Shown: positions 10,311-23,548 of the stretch, one piece after another
Numbering within the stretch: position 1 is the stretch's first letter
Layout of the letters: the number at the start of each line of letters is the position of its first letter
Source of the DNA: Lagopus muta
Taxonomy: Eukaryota > Chordata > Aves > Galliformes > Phasianidae
Direction of reading: 5' to 3'
Length of the DNA: 64,000 bases
Assembly: GCF_023343835.1 (NCBI RefSeq)
Contig: NC_064433.1
Span: 183,723,777-183,787,776, forward strand
The notes under the pieces: generated by a model
Told to the model about the DNA's origin: nothing
Databases searched by the model: none
Seen by the model: only the letters and a program-made list of their open reading frames with translations
Translations under genes and position numbers: made by a program

Positions 10311-13300
10311 TGTTCTTCTGTTCACAAGAATTTACTTCTACTGTCCTTCTTGTAAATGGTGGCAAAAACTGTTTTGCAGTACATATTGCAGTTGTGTGAA
10401 GTGCTTTCCACAACTGCCTGCATTTGTGGCAGTGGTGGTTTGTAATTGTGTGAGTGCTGCTCTTAACAGGGAATCGCCGAATGTGATGAGCAGTGTGAGC
10501 AAAGTGGCCTTGCTTTCTCTTAATACCTATTTACACACACAGTTAATCTTCACTTGTAGTTTCTTTATATTAGCAACCAAATCATAGCTGTGTGGGATAG
10601 CTCTGAGTTCCCAACCCTGCAGCTTCTGGGCTGTCTTGGCTCAGTGTTTCTGGGGCAAAACAACATAGTGCTTGGGGCAGCACTGAGTGCAGAATTCTCC
10701 TGGGGGCCTCAAAGGCTTTTCCTCTTTGCTGAATGATTCCAGTCCTTCAGGCACAGCCCAAGCTCAGTTGTGTGTGTGTGGTTCAGTCGTGATGGTGTTG
10801 TTGGAACCTTGAGTGGGTGATCTCATCGAGATGTCATAGTACAGTGACATATTGAAGTGGACATTTGAAAGATGACAACATAACTCAAGATTGATGGAAA
10901 CACCTCAGTTGTGAAGGGATTTCTTTCTTTTCCTCTCAAGTCACTTTGGTTGTGTTTCGAATCTTGGCCAAGTGACGCGCTGGATACAAACACAGCCTTT
11001 ACAAAAGGTGGTGTAACACTCAGTGTAGTTCATTCTGACCATCTTTTATAGTAATAGCATTCTTTGCAAGCTTTTAGTTTGAAAATACACCTAAAGTCAG
11101 GTGTTTTAAGTGAGTAAAGGCTAAGAATATATATATATACTTGTATCCTGCGAGAGGTTTTGCTCCTTACAGCTGTATTTCCAGCCCCATGAAGCAATGC
11201 ATAGCATACTCTTGCCAACAGCTTATACCCATGTTTACTTGGAAGAAAGATTTTCAACGTGCTTAGGGTCATGTGAGCTCCTGCAGCTACTGGAGGAATA
11301 TGTGCTTGTGTTACACGTGCTACCTGCCTCGTGACAGCACCGCTTCTCGAGTCAGAAAACACATTCATAATACTTCATAATTCTCTCTTTCCACTGCAGC
11401 CACTAAAACCTCGGTAGACAGGCAGTGTGATTAGAGGGAGGGGGGGAAGAAAGTTGGGAGCTGCACTTGTCCAAGTCTGGCATTGGGGGAGCAGCTGCTG
11501 CTCTAGGTCTGACCTAACAGCACTGCTGTCATGGCAACTACAAAAAATAATTGCTGCAGCTGTATTACGAGATGTAATCCTTGTGCCAAAGTCAGCGAGT
11601 AAACATACAGCTTCACTGGAGGGGTGCATAGCTGAAACACCACAGGTCAATGCATTCATAGAAACTGTAAGTGCATAAGCTGTCATTTCTATTCCTGAGA
11701 TGCTGCAACTCTTTTTGTAGAGAAATCAGTACTTCTGGGAAGTGGGCTGGGCCCTGCTGGCTGAGCTCCTGCTCTGTACACAGCTGTTCCTGCAGGTGGA
11801 GGAGCACACGTCCCTTTCTTCTGCAGAACACAGAGGTGTGCTTGGCCGTGTTTTCCTGTAGCTCTCTCCCTCCTTTGCTCTGGAGAAAGAGCCCCACAGA
11901 TCCTGCACCTCTGTGAGCTTTTGTGTTTGTACTGCTGTTCAGCAGCACCACTGAATTTGCAGATCTTGTCTCTCGCCTCCTCTCCCAGAGCTTTTGCACA
12001 CAAGTAGGCAGCTAAGGAGTTCCAAGCCTTAACCCTCCCAGGGTTCTGCATGGTTGACCACTGAGTTTTCTTTATCAGTTGAGAAGTTGTAAAGCACTGG
12101 GAAGAGCACCGTGCTTTCCAGATTTGTGCTGTTACTGATGCTTCATTTTCTGTTGTGCTTCTAACGCTCATCTGAGAGAAGTCAAACAGTTTGTTGACAA
12201 GCGACTGTGAGATCTTTAAAAATAAAAACAAATCAGTTCTTGAGGTTCTACAGCTCTGCTCCTAGCATGGATTTTTCCAGGAACTTCTGTTTGGTTGGCA
12301 GATAACTTCCAACAAAGGAAGTTTGTTGTTACAGCAACAGACGTGGGAGACAGTGAATGTTGTGCACTTGAAGGAGTAATGTTTCTACACTTCTAAACAT
12401 CAGGACTGCTTAATCATGCATGTTTGCAAGCACCACCTCAATGTACTGAAACTGGTGGCTCAGAACAAAGCTATGTGCTTTATCAGCTGTTCCCCTCTTG
12501 CTTATTCTTATCTCCAGCAGTACAGTTATCTTCACAGAACTGAACTATAAACTATAAATGTAGAACTGGAACTGAAAAAGAGAACCCTTTTTCTGCAGAC
12601 ACAACAGGAAGACTTCTAAGTACGTGGTATTTTGTTGTTATTTTTTTGATTCATTTTGTTTCCTAAAGCATTGTGTTTGAAACTTTGTCTTGAAATATGT
12701 GAAGGGGTTGTTAGCACCAGGGGTAAAATGTAATGACAGTCCTGCAGTGGGGTCAGCTGTGCTGTGTCCAGACAGAATTTTAAGATGTTCAGCATCTATT
12801 TTTATTCCTTGAGCAGATGAGTGAATATTAAAGGCTCTGTACTGCGCTCAGCCATGTTGTGATGTGCATTTGTCACAACATCACCTCATCAGTGGCACCG
12901 CTGAAGCAGAAGCATCCAACACTGACCCCCCAAGTGTTCCTATTGTGGCCGTGCTGCTGGACCTGAAGGTCAGAGCTGTGCCAGAGGGGCTGCTGGCATT
13001 TTCTTTCTTTCTTTCTCAGCATTAAGTGCTCTGCACTGCAGACTCTGAGCGTGGTAAGAAAATGCCCACAGAAATGTTCCTTGTGAGGTTCTCCGTGCCA
13101 CCGCTGCGACCTTCAGAACGAGACTGAGCTAGCTGCTGCTCAAATACAAGCCTTCCTGATGAGTTTTGTCTTGCTCACTTGGGAAAAAAATTGACATGTT
13201 TTCCTTAAGAGATAAAGCCTATCCTTTGTTGTAGGTCAGCTGCTTTTTCTCTAGGCAAACTGACGTTTGTAAACTGCTCTTTCTTCAACCACTACGGCCT

Positions 13301-13574
13301 CACTGCTGTTCTTACCATCACCCAAGGTTTGATTTTAATGTAAAGAGGCACTTCTTGAAATGTTACACTTCCACGGGAAAGGCATCTCAGAGCTCTTCTT
13401 TTGAACTGGGGATAAGCAGAAAGGAAAACGTTTCCTTAGGTATCCCAAGTCACTTATTTAAAAAAAAAGCAACAACAAAAAGAAACACTGAATTCTGATG
13501 TCCATTGGTCAAATGTTGCTGTTATGTTGAGATACTTGAGGGCAGCTTAACAAGCAAGAGGGAGAACGAATTCT

Positions 13575-14010
13575 AAATGGTCCTTTCCTATGAGGAAAGG
13601 TTGAGGGAACTGGGCTTGTTTAGCTTGGAGAAGAGAAGGCTGCGGGGAGACCTCAGTGTGGCCTTGCAGTACTTGAAGGGAGCGTATAAACAGGAGGGGG
13701 AACGGCTGTTTATGAGGGTGGACAGTGACAGGACAAGGGGAATGGTTTTAAACTGTGACAGGGGAGGTTTAGGTTAGATATGAGGAGGAAGTTTTTGATA
13801 CAGAGGGTGGTGACACACTGGAACAGGCTGCCCAAGGAGGCTGTGGATGCCCCATGCCTGCAGGCATTCAAGGCCAGGCTGGATGTGGCTCTGGGCAGCC
13901 TGGTCTGCTGGTTGGTGACCCTGCACATAGCAGGGGGTTGAAACTGGATGATCACTGTGGGCCTTCTCAACCCAGGCCATTCTGTGATTCTATGATATGA
14001 TCCTATGATA
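13575..14010 (+). mobile_element. CR1 LINE, 5'-truncated
   Basis: Sense CR1 from 'tcctttcctatgaggaaagg' through 'gcttggagaagagaaggctg' to 'attctgtgattctatga'. It is the longest clean copy of the subtype also seen at 183, 7716 and 57559, and little diverged from those copies. Confidence 0.93.
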
Positions 14011-14125
14011 GTGATAGGACAAGGAATCATTTTAAACTAAAAGAGGGGAGAATTAGGTGAGGTGTTAGGGAGAAATTCTCTACTCGGAGGGCAGTGAGGC
14101 CCTGGCACAGGCTGCTCAGACTGGG
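14011..14125 (+). mobile_element. CR1 LINE fragment, directly after another CR1
   Basis: Sense CR1 piece starting 'gataggacaaggaatcattt' and breaking off at 'cctggcacaggctgctcaga', with no 3' end. It follows the end of the previous copy with almost no gap, in the same orientation but of a different subtype. Confidence 0.8.
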
Positions 14126-16492
14126 GTTTGGTGATTTAAAGTAAAACTGCCTGCAATTCTAGTATGTCTAATGCAACTCTTCACTGGAAGGGAGACTGAG
14201 CTAAATCTAAATGGATTAAATTTCGTAACCCAAATCTCACTTTGCATCAAACCCTCCAAAATGGAGGGAAGCTGGCAGTGTGCAGAAGATGGAGAAAAGA
14301 AGCAGAAAAACACAGGGACATCTAATTGCCCTCTGTTGGAATCTGTAGCAATCAATAGTTTGAATAGGAAAAGATGATTTCTAAATTGTGCTGTCATACA
14401 ACTTTATCAGACATCAGACATCTGTTAGAATAGATTTTATGCAAACAGAGACTGTGAAGTAGGCTGTATTCTGAGGAGCTTCAGAAGTCAGGGTGGAGGG
14501 CAGGGTGGGGATGCTGCTCAGTGGCACCAAAATTGTGTCTAGGGGCTGAGTGTGAGCTCTGCCTCCTTCAGAGTGTGGCTGCTTCTGTCCCTGCAAGGCT
14601 TCTCCTCCTCTCAACTCTTCTCTTAGAAATCCTCTTGCTAGGAGGCTGCATTCTTTGTTCCTTTTGCACCAAGTTATTCCAAGGGGATGGGATTTCAAGC
14701 AGTGACAAAGGTTTGTTTTTACTGTATTGGAAGAACAAACAGTAGGTTAGAGCTGGAGGAGGATGGATTGACTTGCCAGCCTCCTTACTGTGTATGGGGT
14801 TCATCCATGTCCCCTGGAGTGTCCACTTGGACTTAGGGACAGTTGGGATTGGTGAAGCATTTGGGTGCTTCAACAGCTCTTCAAGAGGCTGTTAAGTAGA
14901 CTTTCCCCAGCAAAACCTTCTGCTAGCAATGTCCATCACGTGTTTAACCACAGGCTTGCTTTGGGCTGCACAGTGCAGGTGGTTAACACTGGGATTTGTT
15001 CTGCAGGATGGTAGTGCATTAGAACATCTTTTTGGTCTGACTTCCAGGGCTGGGTTTGTGTCAGATAAAAGCACATGCAAGCTGATGGTGATGACAACAG
15101 ATCAGTTCTCTGAGAGCTTTAGCAAGTATTTCATGTTGAAAACGTAGCTCTTTTATGTACAGATCCTTTATGTTTGCCTTTCAAATGTAGGCTTTTTAAA
15201 AACATCTATTTTCAACGCAGGCAGTGGGAGAGAGTTTTAGGGAATCAAGGACCAATAACTAAATAAACAAAGCAGATTAAAGTCCTTCTTTATGTAATAC
15301 CCTTTCTGCCATTTGCTCCAATAACAAATAAGAGCTAGCTGGTGCTAGATGGAGGCGTTAGAGCAGCAGATGGTGATCAGGACTCCTGCCATCTATTTTC
15401 AGCCACCAGCCCAGGATGGTGGCCTGGTTTTCATTCCCCTGGTCTGACTCACACTGCAGAGCTGCGTTATTTGTGGAGCTGGGATCTTCCCTCCTTCTGG
15501 GCCTCTGCTGAGCTACAAACGGAGATGAATCCTGCCCTGTGAGGGGTGCTGGGTGTCATGGCACACTGCTGCGTTGTGCACTGCGCCCCAGTGGCATCTC
15601 CTATGAGACATGAGGGTGCAGGAGGTCTGAGCTAACCCTGCAGAGGGTGGAAGCACTCATCTCCAGTCCCTTGAGTGAGGGATTGGTGCACCCCTGGGGC
15701 CTCTGGGGACTGCTGGCACCCCAAGGTCTGCTTCTCAGCAGAGGGCAGAGCTTGAGAGGGTCCCAAGTTAAATGGAAGGGGATGGGAGACGCTGATCAGG
15801 GCAGGGATGGGTCTACTTGATTCACACAGACATAGTGCCTGCAGCGTATAATGCTGCTGAGCAGAGGAGTCACCATGAATGGCGTTGCAGAGACCAAAGC
15901 CCATGTGGCATTGCCCATCTGAAGCTGCTCAGGTGTTTGAGTGAGAAGTGAGCTGGGCGGAACACTGGAGTGAAGGGCGAGTGGGAAGAAGCCTCACCTC
16001 AGGTCTCTCTGGTTTCCTGCCCTTTTCCAGGCATCCATTTGCTGCTGAGTTGCCCAATGGGTTCAGCTTTAGCAGAGGTTGGGTGTGTGACAGGGCCTAG
16101 CAAACAAGAACTGCCGCTGCCTTTGGCACAAGGTTATATTGAAATCACACGCTGTCAAAAGCAAATAGTTCAGCTCCATTAGCAGCAATCTGTCCTGGGA
16201 ACTTGTTATAAATTGTGCTCTTCCTTCTTACAGAGAAAGATTAACAACTCCTGACTGCAGATGGGTACGGACAAACCTTTTCTTTTTGCTCTGCTGTGGG
16301 CTTGGCTGGCTCCTCTTTGGCTTTTTGTGGTGTGGTGCAGTTTTGTCACTTTCTTTGGCCCATTTCTCCCTGTTTCTCACTGTTTCTTGTCCTTGCTTCA
16401 TTTGCATGCTGCCTTTCTGACTTATCTCTGACCAACAGTGTTTGTCTTGCAGGACAACTCAGTAGCAACAAAGAGCAGCACTGGATTATTCT

Positions 16493-16516
16493 GTTTAAAC
16501 ATCAGTTTAAACATCA
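16493..16516. repeat. 12-bp perfect tandem duplication
   Basis: The 12-mer gtttaaacatca occurs twice in a row. It is probably replication slippage. Confidence 0.85.
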
Positions 16517-18254
16517 TTGGCATGTGTTTTCCTTACAAAACATCTCAAAAGCAATGGAAGGACGGTTGAGGCCGCTGCAGCACACACTTATCCACGTGCC
16601 TCAGGCTGCCCGTCCCTGGGGCTCCTCCTTCCCCATTGCCCCCCTCAGCAGCCCCTGCACTTCTTAAGGGTTTGTCATTTTAGGAGCTAAAATGAAATTA
16701 AAAGTGCTGAGCTGAACACACATTTCAACTCGCTGCTTTAGAAGGGTCAAAGAAAACCCAACTCCAAGAATGAAAAAGTGAGTGTTCAGCTTTCATCAAA
16801 GCTGCTGGCATCTAGGAAGGCAGTTGGGTCATTGCAAAGTAGACAGATACTCCAAGTGTAATAACATTTAGAATAACACATGCTTACCCAGCGGTCACGT
16901 TGTATATGAAGTTCATTTCTATTGAGTGAGGACCTTTTCCAGGAATAGAACTCTTTTTCTTTGGCAATTCAGAACTGCACTTCCTTTGATGGTGGGGGCA
17001 AACACACAAATAACTGTGCTGTGGGCAAATCTGAGCTGACCACAGTCCTCTCCTGTTTGGAGGTGGAAATATCACAGAGAGGGCTGTTCTGGCACACATC
17101 TGATGTTTCAGCATGCAGGTGTTGGTTGGACCGGGTCCCCAAGGTTGCACCAGGCCAGTGTGGGCTCACAAGGCACAAGGATTCCAAATCACTGCTCCAG
17201 ATCCTCTGCCTCCCCCCCAAGCATTACTTTGATAGCTCTGTGGATTAAAGAAATGGGTTTTGCTTTATCCACAGCGGGGAGCCAGCTTAAGAGCTGCACC
17301 AGTGCTTCAAGCCCCTCCAGGAGAGCAATTAAAGCCATGGAGTCATGGGCCTGCTTCCAGCCTCGAGGCATTGCTGGCTGCTCCAAGGTGTGCTGCCAGG
17401 AGTCAGAGCTGATTCTGCACCTCTGGAAACTGCGTGGATTTAGGAGTCTGGCTCTGAGCACCTCCTGCCCTCATTGCAGGCGCTTGGTGCTGCCCAGGTG
17501 GGACTGAGTGGTCCTTAGGCTGTTTCTGCTGTGGCTGTATGACATACCATGATGAATTCTCAACTCCCTTTTCAGTTTTGCTCTGCTGGACGGCCTTGCC
17601 TTGTTGCCCATAGCAACATCTGCTTGAAAATAAGAGCTGTGACAAACGGATGGGTTTGCTGGTGGCCATGTGAGAATGGTTGACATTATTAATGATAGCT
17701 GTTACTACTACCACTGCTATTTATAGCTGTTGGGGCCATGCAGCAACTATTTTTGCTGGGGATGTGGCAGTGTGTGACTCAAAACAGGGTCACCCAGATG
17801 GCATCTCTGCGAGCAGAGCAGCAGTCTGGGGCAAAGGCTCAGCAATCACGGAGGGGCTGATTTCTCTCCTGTTGCCTCAACAACTGCTTTTCTTGGCAGG
17901 GAGCTGGTGGAAAGAAGCCTGCAGTGTCAATAGGGAATCCTTTTTTTCCTGGAAAAAAGACATATACACGTCAATGTGTCCAGGAGAGCCAGAGTGGCAC
18001 ATCATCAGGGCTCAGGCTGTGACTCAAAAGGGACAATACTGCTTGGTGCACAAGTCAGAAACGTCTTCAGATGAGCTGAGCTATGCGAAGTGGCTCATGG
18101 CTTTGGACATCTTGGTTTCTAGGAGACCCTGGTTGAGCTGTTGAAGACTGCTCTGTGCAGATAACCTGTCTTCTCCAGTCCCACAGAATGTTTATGATCG
18201 TGGCCCCGTTAGTCCCCTTTCACAAATTACAGCTGGGTTGTGGCATCCATCAAT

Positions 18255-18452
18255 CCATACTCAGAGGGCACTGATGCCCTGGCACAGCTGCCCAGAGAGC
18301 TGTGGTGCCCCATCCCTGGAGGTGCTCAAGGACAGGTTGGATGGGTCCTGGGCAGCCTGAGCTGGTGGGGAACAACCAGCCCATGGCAGGGGTTGGGCCT
18401 GGGTGAGCTTTGAGGTTCCTTCCAACTCAGGCCATTCTGTGATTCTGTGATT
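18255..18452 (+). mobile_element. CR1 LINE fragment, 3' end
   Basis: Sense CR1 from 'catactcagagggcactg' to 'attctgtgattctgtgatt', of the subtype with 'gcctgagctggtgggg'. Confidence 0.9.
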
Positions 18453-20737
18453 GCAGCCAGATAAATGGGCACAGAGGCACAAGTGCTGCACAGGCAGGCT
18501 GGATCCAGGTGCAGCTCTGGATTCCCAGTTTAACTCATTTGCTCAGGGCTGCCCAGTCAGAGGAGGAGCACAGCAAAAGCTGGCTTCATCCTTCTTGACA
18601 GCTTGGGGTGCTCCTAAACTTCCATTTTTCTGCATGCAGTTAAAAAGCAAGTTACTGTTGACAATGATGAGCTGACAAGTTCTAATTAACAAATGATAGT
18701 TGGTTTCAGAACAAATCATATTTTGAGGGAATGTGCTTAGAGGAGGGGATAGACTTTGGCCTCACCAGCTTTCAGTTGTGATCATTTTCCTTTTGACTGT
18801 TCACCTCTAAGCAATTTAGTCTGTGAAGCTGAGGTTACTCATCCTCAAGTGAAGATGCTCATGCTCACCTGTGGCTCTTCCTCTCCCCTCCAGGACACTT
18901 AGCAAACATAAGCTGTCAGAAGGCATCACACCAATCCACAGCTTTCTTAGCATTTATATTTTTCAACACATTTTTCCCAAATCACCTTAAGATCCTTCTG
19001 GAGGGGCGCAGAACAGCACCCAAATCTCTGTGGCACCATCTCCTGCTCCACTACCCTGGCACACACCAAGCTCTTGGTGTGCAGGAGAGAGGACCACAGC
19101 GGTGTCCACCTGGAGGAGGACGGAGGTGGCCACCACCTGTCCCCAGGTCTGGTGAAAGCAACAGTTCCATTCAGATGTCCCTCTGGTTGTTCCCATCCTG
19201 TTGGGGTTACTCATCATGTTGGGTTACCCACCTGCTGTAGTTTCGAGCTCTGCCATCCTGCACTTGCTCTGGAGGGTCCCAGACAGGAACTGAGGTATTT
19301 ACAAATGGAAAAACTGCAGAAAAGGAATGTGTTAATTTGGTGTTTTCTTTCTTCAGCACTTGAAACTGCTATATATTTGCCAATCTTCTAATGGACATTG
19401 CCAGTATCTATGAATTCGGGATTTTTGTCCTGCTAAATTCATCCTGTTTCTATTATTCCACTTTACAGGATTGTTCAGTTCCTCCAAAATGAAATGCTTG
19501 CTGGTTGGTTGTTTTTTCCTTTTTTGTTTTGTGTTTTCCTTCAACTATTACATATTTATGTTACCACAGATTCCATCAGCATGTTATTCATTGCACCAGC
19601 AGCATTTCCAGAAATATTAAATATAACCCCAAATTCACCTTTGAGGCTCTCCAGTACGTTTCTCCCTTCAAGTTGAGAAAACCTTTCTGAAGCTGAGCAC
19701 TGATCTCCCTCTTAGTCCCTGTGCTTCCCCTCTCAGTTTCCTCCCACTGGGGATGGTCTTCTTCATTTTAACTGACAATTTCTCATGGGACAGCGTAACA
19801 AAAATTTGGCCAGGCCCAGATAGAGTTGACTGACTGCCTCTCCTTTGTCTAGAAAATCAGTTATTCAGGAAAGCTCTCAGAGTTCTTGGGCAAGAATTTC
19901 ATTTGGCAGACACCATAGACAAACGCAGAAGTAGTTGCCCAAGGCATCTTCCTTGCTTTCTTAAATTACTGTTTTCCAATACCGCTTCTGAAACATCATA
20001 GATTAATTTCAGATACTTGCTGTTGGACTTAAAACTCGATGACCTGACTCTTCCCTGTCTCTGGGGTGGAGCTGGTCCAGTTCTTGCAGTTTGTAAGCAC
20101 TTAGCTCTTTCAGATTTTCATTCCCTTCAGATGTGGTCATTTCCATATCCTGATGTCCCTCATTCATCTTCACTTTGTGCTGGGATCCAAGATCCTTTTT
20201 CTTCCCAAAGGCTGACACAAAACAGCCACCTCATTTGAGGGATGGAGTTCAGTATCTTTAAGCTACACCACATCCTGGGCACACAGAAACCACATTTCTT
20301 TGTTCTCTTCTCATTTGTGACTCATGAACATTTTACTAGTTGTTTTAATTTCCTCTGCAAGATCGAACGCAGCTTGACTTTGGTGATTCTCATGTTACCC
20401 CTACACTTCCTGACCTTTAACATAAAATTCTCTTTGCTGGTTAATTAATCCCTTTTTCCATCCACTGCAGGCTTGTGGTTATTCCTAATTTTGTTTTTCT
20501 GGTAATTCTTCATTCAATTAAGGCATTAACCTTTCCCCTGAGAGCTTTCCTCTCTTGCCTGGGATATACGATCCATATTGTTGTAAGTTCAGTTGATTTC
20601 TCTGAATAATTCCCTTAATTTCTCTAAATTCCCCCTCTGAAATGTTAACTTCTTTTTGATTTGAAGGGAGATGCCTTGAGGGCTCCTGATCCAGGATATT
20701 TTCTATGACAAAACAGTTCTGCGAAGTCTTTATCTCT

Positions 20738-21397
20738 TAGCAAAGCAAGTGCAAGGTGTTGCACTTGAGTTGAGGCAATCCCAGATACAAGTACAAAAAG
20801 GGAGAAGAGCTCACTGAGAGCAGCCCTGCAGAGCAGGATTTGGGGATCCTGATGGACAAGATGGACATGAGCCAGCAGCGTGCACTTGCAGCCTGGAGGA
20901 CCAGCAGCAACTTGGGCTGCATCAACACAGAAGTTGCAGCAAGGAGAGGGAGAGGTTTGTTCCCCTCTGCTCTGCCCTCATGAGGCCCCATCTGGACACT
21001 GTGCCCAGGACACAAGACGTAGAGCTGCTGGAGTGAGTCCAGAGGAGCGCCATGAAGATCAGAGGGCTTGTGGACCTCTCCTATGAAGAAAGGGGAGACC
21101 AACCCCTTTTTTTACACAGTTTGATAGAGACAGGACAAGGAATCGCTTTAAACTAAGAAGGGAGGTGTAGGTTAGATGTTAAAAATAAATTCTTTACTCA
21201 GAAGGTGATGAGGCCCTGGCACAGCTGCCCACAGAGCTGTGGTGCCCCATCCCTGGAGGTGCTCAAGGCCAGGCTGGATGGGCCCTGGGCAGCCTGAGCT
21301 GGTGGGGGGCAACCAGCCCATGGCAGGGGTTGGGGCTGGGTGGGCTTTGTGGTCCCTTCCAACCCAAACCATTCTGTGACGCTGTGATTCTATGATA
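20738..21397 (+). mobile_element. CR1 LINE, ~660 bp, longest recent-type copy here
   Basis: Sense CR1 from 'aagcaagtgcaaggtgttgc' (end of the ORF2 region) through 'ctcatgaggccccatctgg' and 'gccctggcacagctgccc' to 'gtgattctatga'. It retains the 3' end of ORF2-like sequence but has no usable reading frame. Confidence 0.92.
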
Positions 21398-23345
21398 AAA
21401 ACAAGTAAGAAAATAATTTCCTTTATCAGATATTTCAGGGAAGAAACCAAACTGCTGTGTCCAGGAGTTGCTGCATCTCACAATGGCCAGCAACATGACG
21501 ATTCATTCAGATCTTCATTAGAGACTTCCGTGCTTGGTATCATCAGCTGTATGACAACAGCACAGCACTCCCTGTCCTTACCTGCATCTAATGACAGAGG
21601 AAAATGCCACCACTACCCTCATGCTGACTTTTTGTGCTCCCATTTCCTTCCTGTCACTGCTGACACCACCTAGATACCTCCTAGACAAGGCATGCAGGAT
21701 GTTGTTCCTCTCACACAGACTCATGCTCTCACTAGTGCATGTTTCTGAGTAGCCATAAGGTCCACTTAATCTTCTCCACCTCTGCAGCTGAGTTTGTGTC
21801 CCAGCCATCATTTCCCACACACTTGCCCAGCCTGACCCCTGCTGTTTGCCTGATCTGCAAGCTGCCATGACAAAGACCAGTTCTGCTTGATAAAACCTGC
21901 CCCTTTGAAAATGGTTCTGTCGGCTTTTCCTTTCCTCCACCAGGAATCTTCATCAACCTAAGATCCTTACATCATGCTTTGCCTTTAATGAAGCTGTCAC
22001 CTCGGAGTACCTGTAGGTAATTGGTTGGAATCTGGGTCCCATCCCCAAGCTCAAGGCTACAGATGGTTCCAGTCCAGCTTCCATCTTCACTCTTGTCTTC
22101 TGGCCTCCTCCTTGCCTTTCCTATGTTGTTAAGCTTTGGAGCTCCCTCAGTCTGCAGCAATCAGAGAGTTTAAGGGGCTTTGAGGCTTAAGGAAAGGCTG
22201 AATCCTTCCTTCTTGGGGCCTAGGAAGCAAGGTTCTGTCAAAAATCTGCCCCACTGCTGCCACAAGTCAGTCTCTGCTGCTAAGCTGAGCGGAACTCTGT
22301 GCCTTGCCAACCTGAGACCAGCTCAGTCCTGTGGCCTGAAACCTCCAGGGACTTTACACAGGGGCTGACTGCCCCCATCTTCTCAGTGTTACGGTTCTTT
22401 TCACAGCTCTATGACCTCTGCTGGTGAGGGGCCCAGACACAGGTCTGGAAGGAGCGGCCTGGAAGAGATGGGAGGATCTGACAGGGACATGCTGATAGAA
22501 GTGGTTGCTCACACCACCGTGCCCCATGCTGCCCACCACACAACACACAGCCCCTTTGCCCACTCAGTTCATCCTCTTTTCCACAAAGAACTGCCAAGAG
22601 AAACCTTCAACGCAGAGATCCCCCAGAGGGACAGTCCACGTAATTGCGTTTGTTGTGCAACCAAACTCACCGCTCCTTATCCTCCGATAAGCTGCCTTCA
22701 AAAAAATGGTAAGGAAAAATAATGCAAAATACCAGATTTGGGCTCTTTAAGAAAAGCAATTGCTGCTGTTGATGGGACGGTTCTCCCTCCCCTGCCCCCT
22801 GGGCTCCTGCCAGCAAGCTGGGGAGGAGCTGTGCGTCCCAAACATCTCCTCTGCTTAGGGCTTCAAGTGCATTTTTCACATGGGAAAAAATCTTGTAGTG
22901 TAGTGTCCAAAGGGAAAGCTGACGTGCTTTGGGTCAACATTGCCAACTCCGAGCAAATGTTTGCTTTAAGGAGGTGTGTGACATTCCTTTCCAAAACCAA
23001 AGGGAACCTGGTCTTCAGGAGCTCTCTTGAGTTTTAACCAGCTGAGTGGACGAGGAGGCAAAGAGGACTTCCAGGACTGCGTAGTTAAACAAAAAGTTTT
23101 AAATTACCAGCCAATTCCTGTGAGCATACTGTTGTGTTCCCTGCATGCAGAACTCAAGCCCAGCGCTCAGGCCCAGGTGTTCTACCTGGATAGGTGCAAA
23201 AGGTGCTGATATGGCCACAGCCCCTGGTCACAGAGGGGTGACAAGTCTGGACAGACAGCTGAAGCCAAAATCAAGCTCTTCTCCTTCAAATGTTTCTTTT
23301 CCATTTGCAATGAACTGAGTTTCTTATTCTTTCTCTTACAGTTCC

Positions 23346-23548
23346 CTCTCCTCTCCTCTCCTCTCCTCTCCTCTCCTCTCCTCTCCTCTCCTCTCCTCTC
23401 CTCTCCTCTCCTCTCCTCTCCTCTCCTCTCCTCTCCTCTCCTCTCCTCTCCTCTCCTCTCCTCTCCTCTCCTCTCCTCTCCTCTCCTCTCCTCTCCTCTC
23501 CTCTCCTCTCCTCTCCTCTCCTCTCCTCTCCTCTCCTCTCCTCTCCTC
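23346..23548. repeat. (CTCTC)n pentanucleotide tract, 203 bp, uninterrupted
   Basis: About 40.6 perfect copies of the 5-mer, all pyrimidine on + and all purine on -. Because 5 is prime to 3, every frame without a stop stays open. This explains a spurious Arg/Gly/Glu repeat frame on the - strand (23182-23556). Confidence 0.98.

Noticed and set aside
19400..20700. A/T-rich stretch that looks like degraded LINE
   Set aside because: I could not find a convincing CR1 or other landmark in it, so I did not list it as an element.
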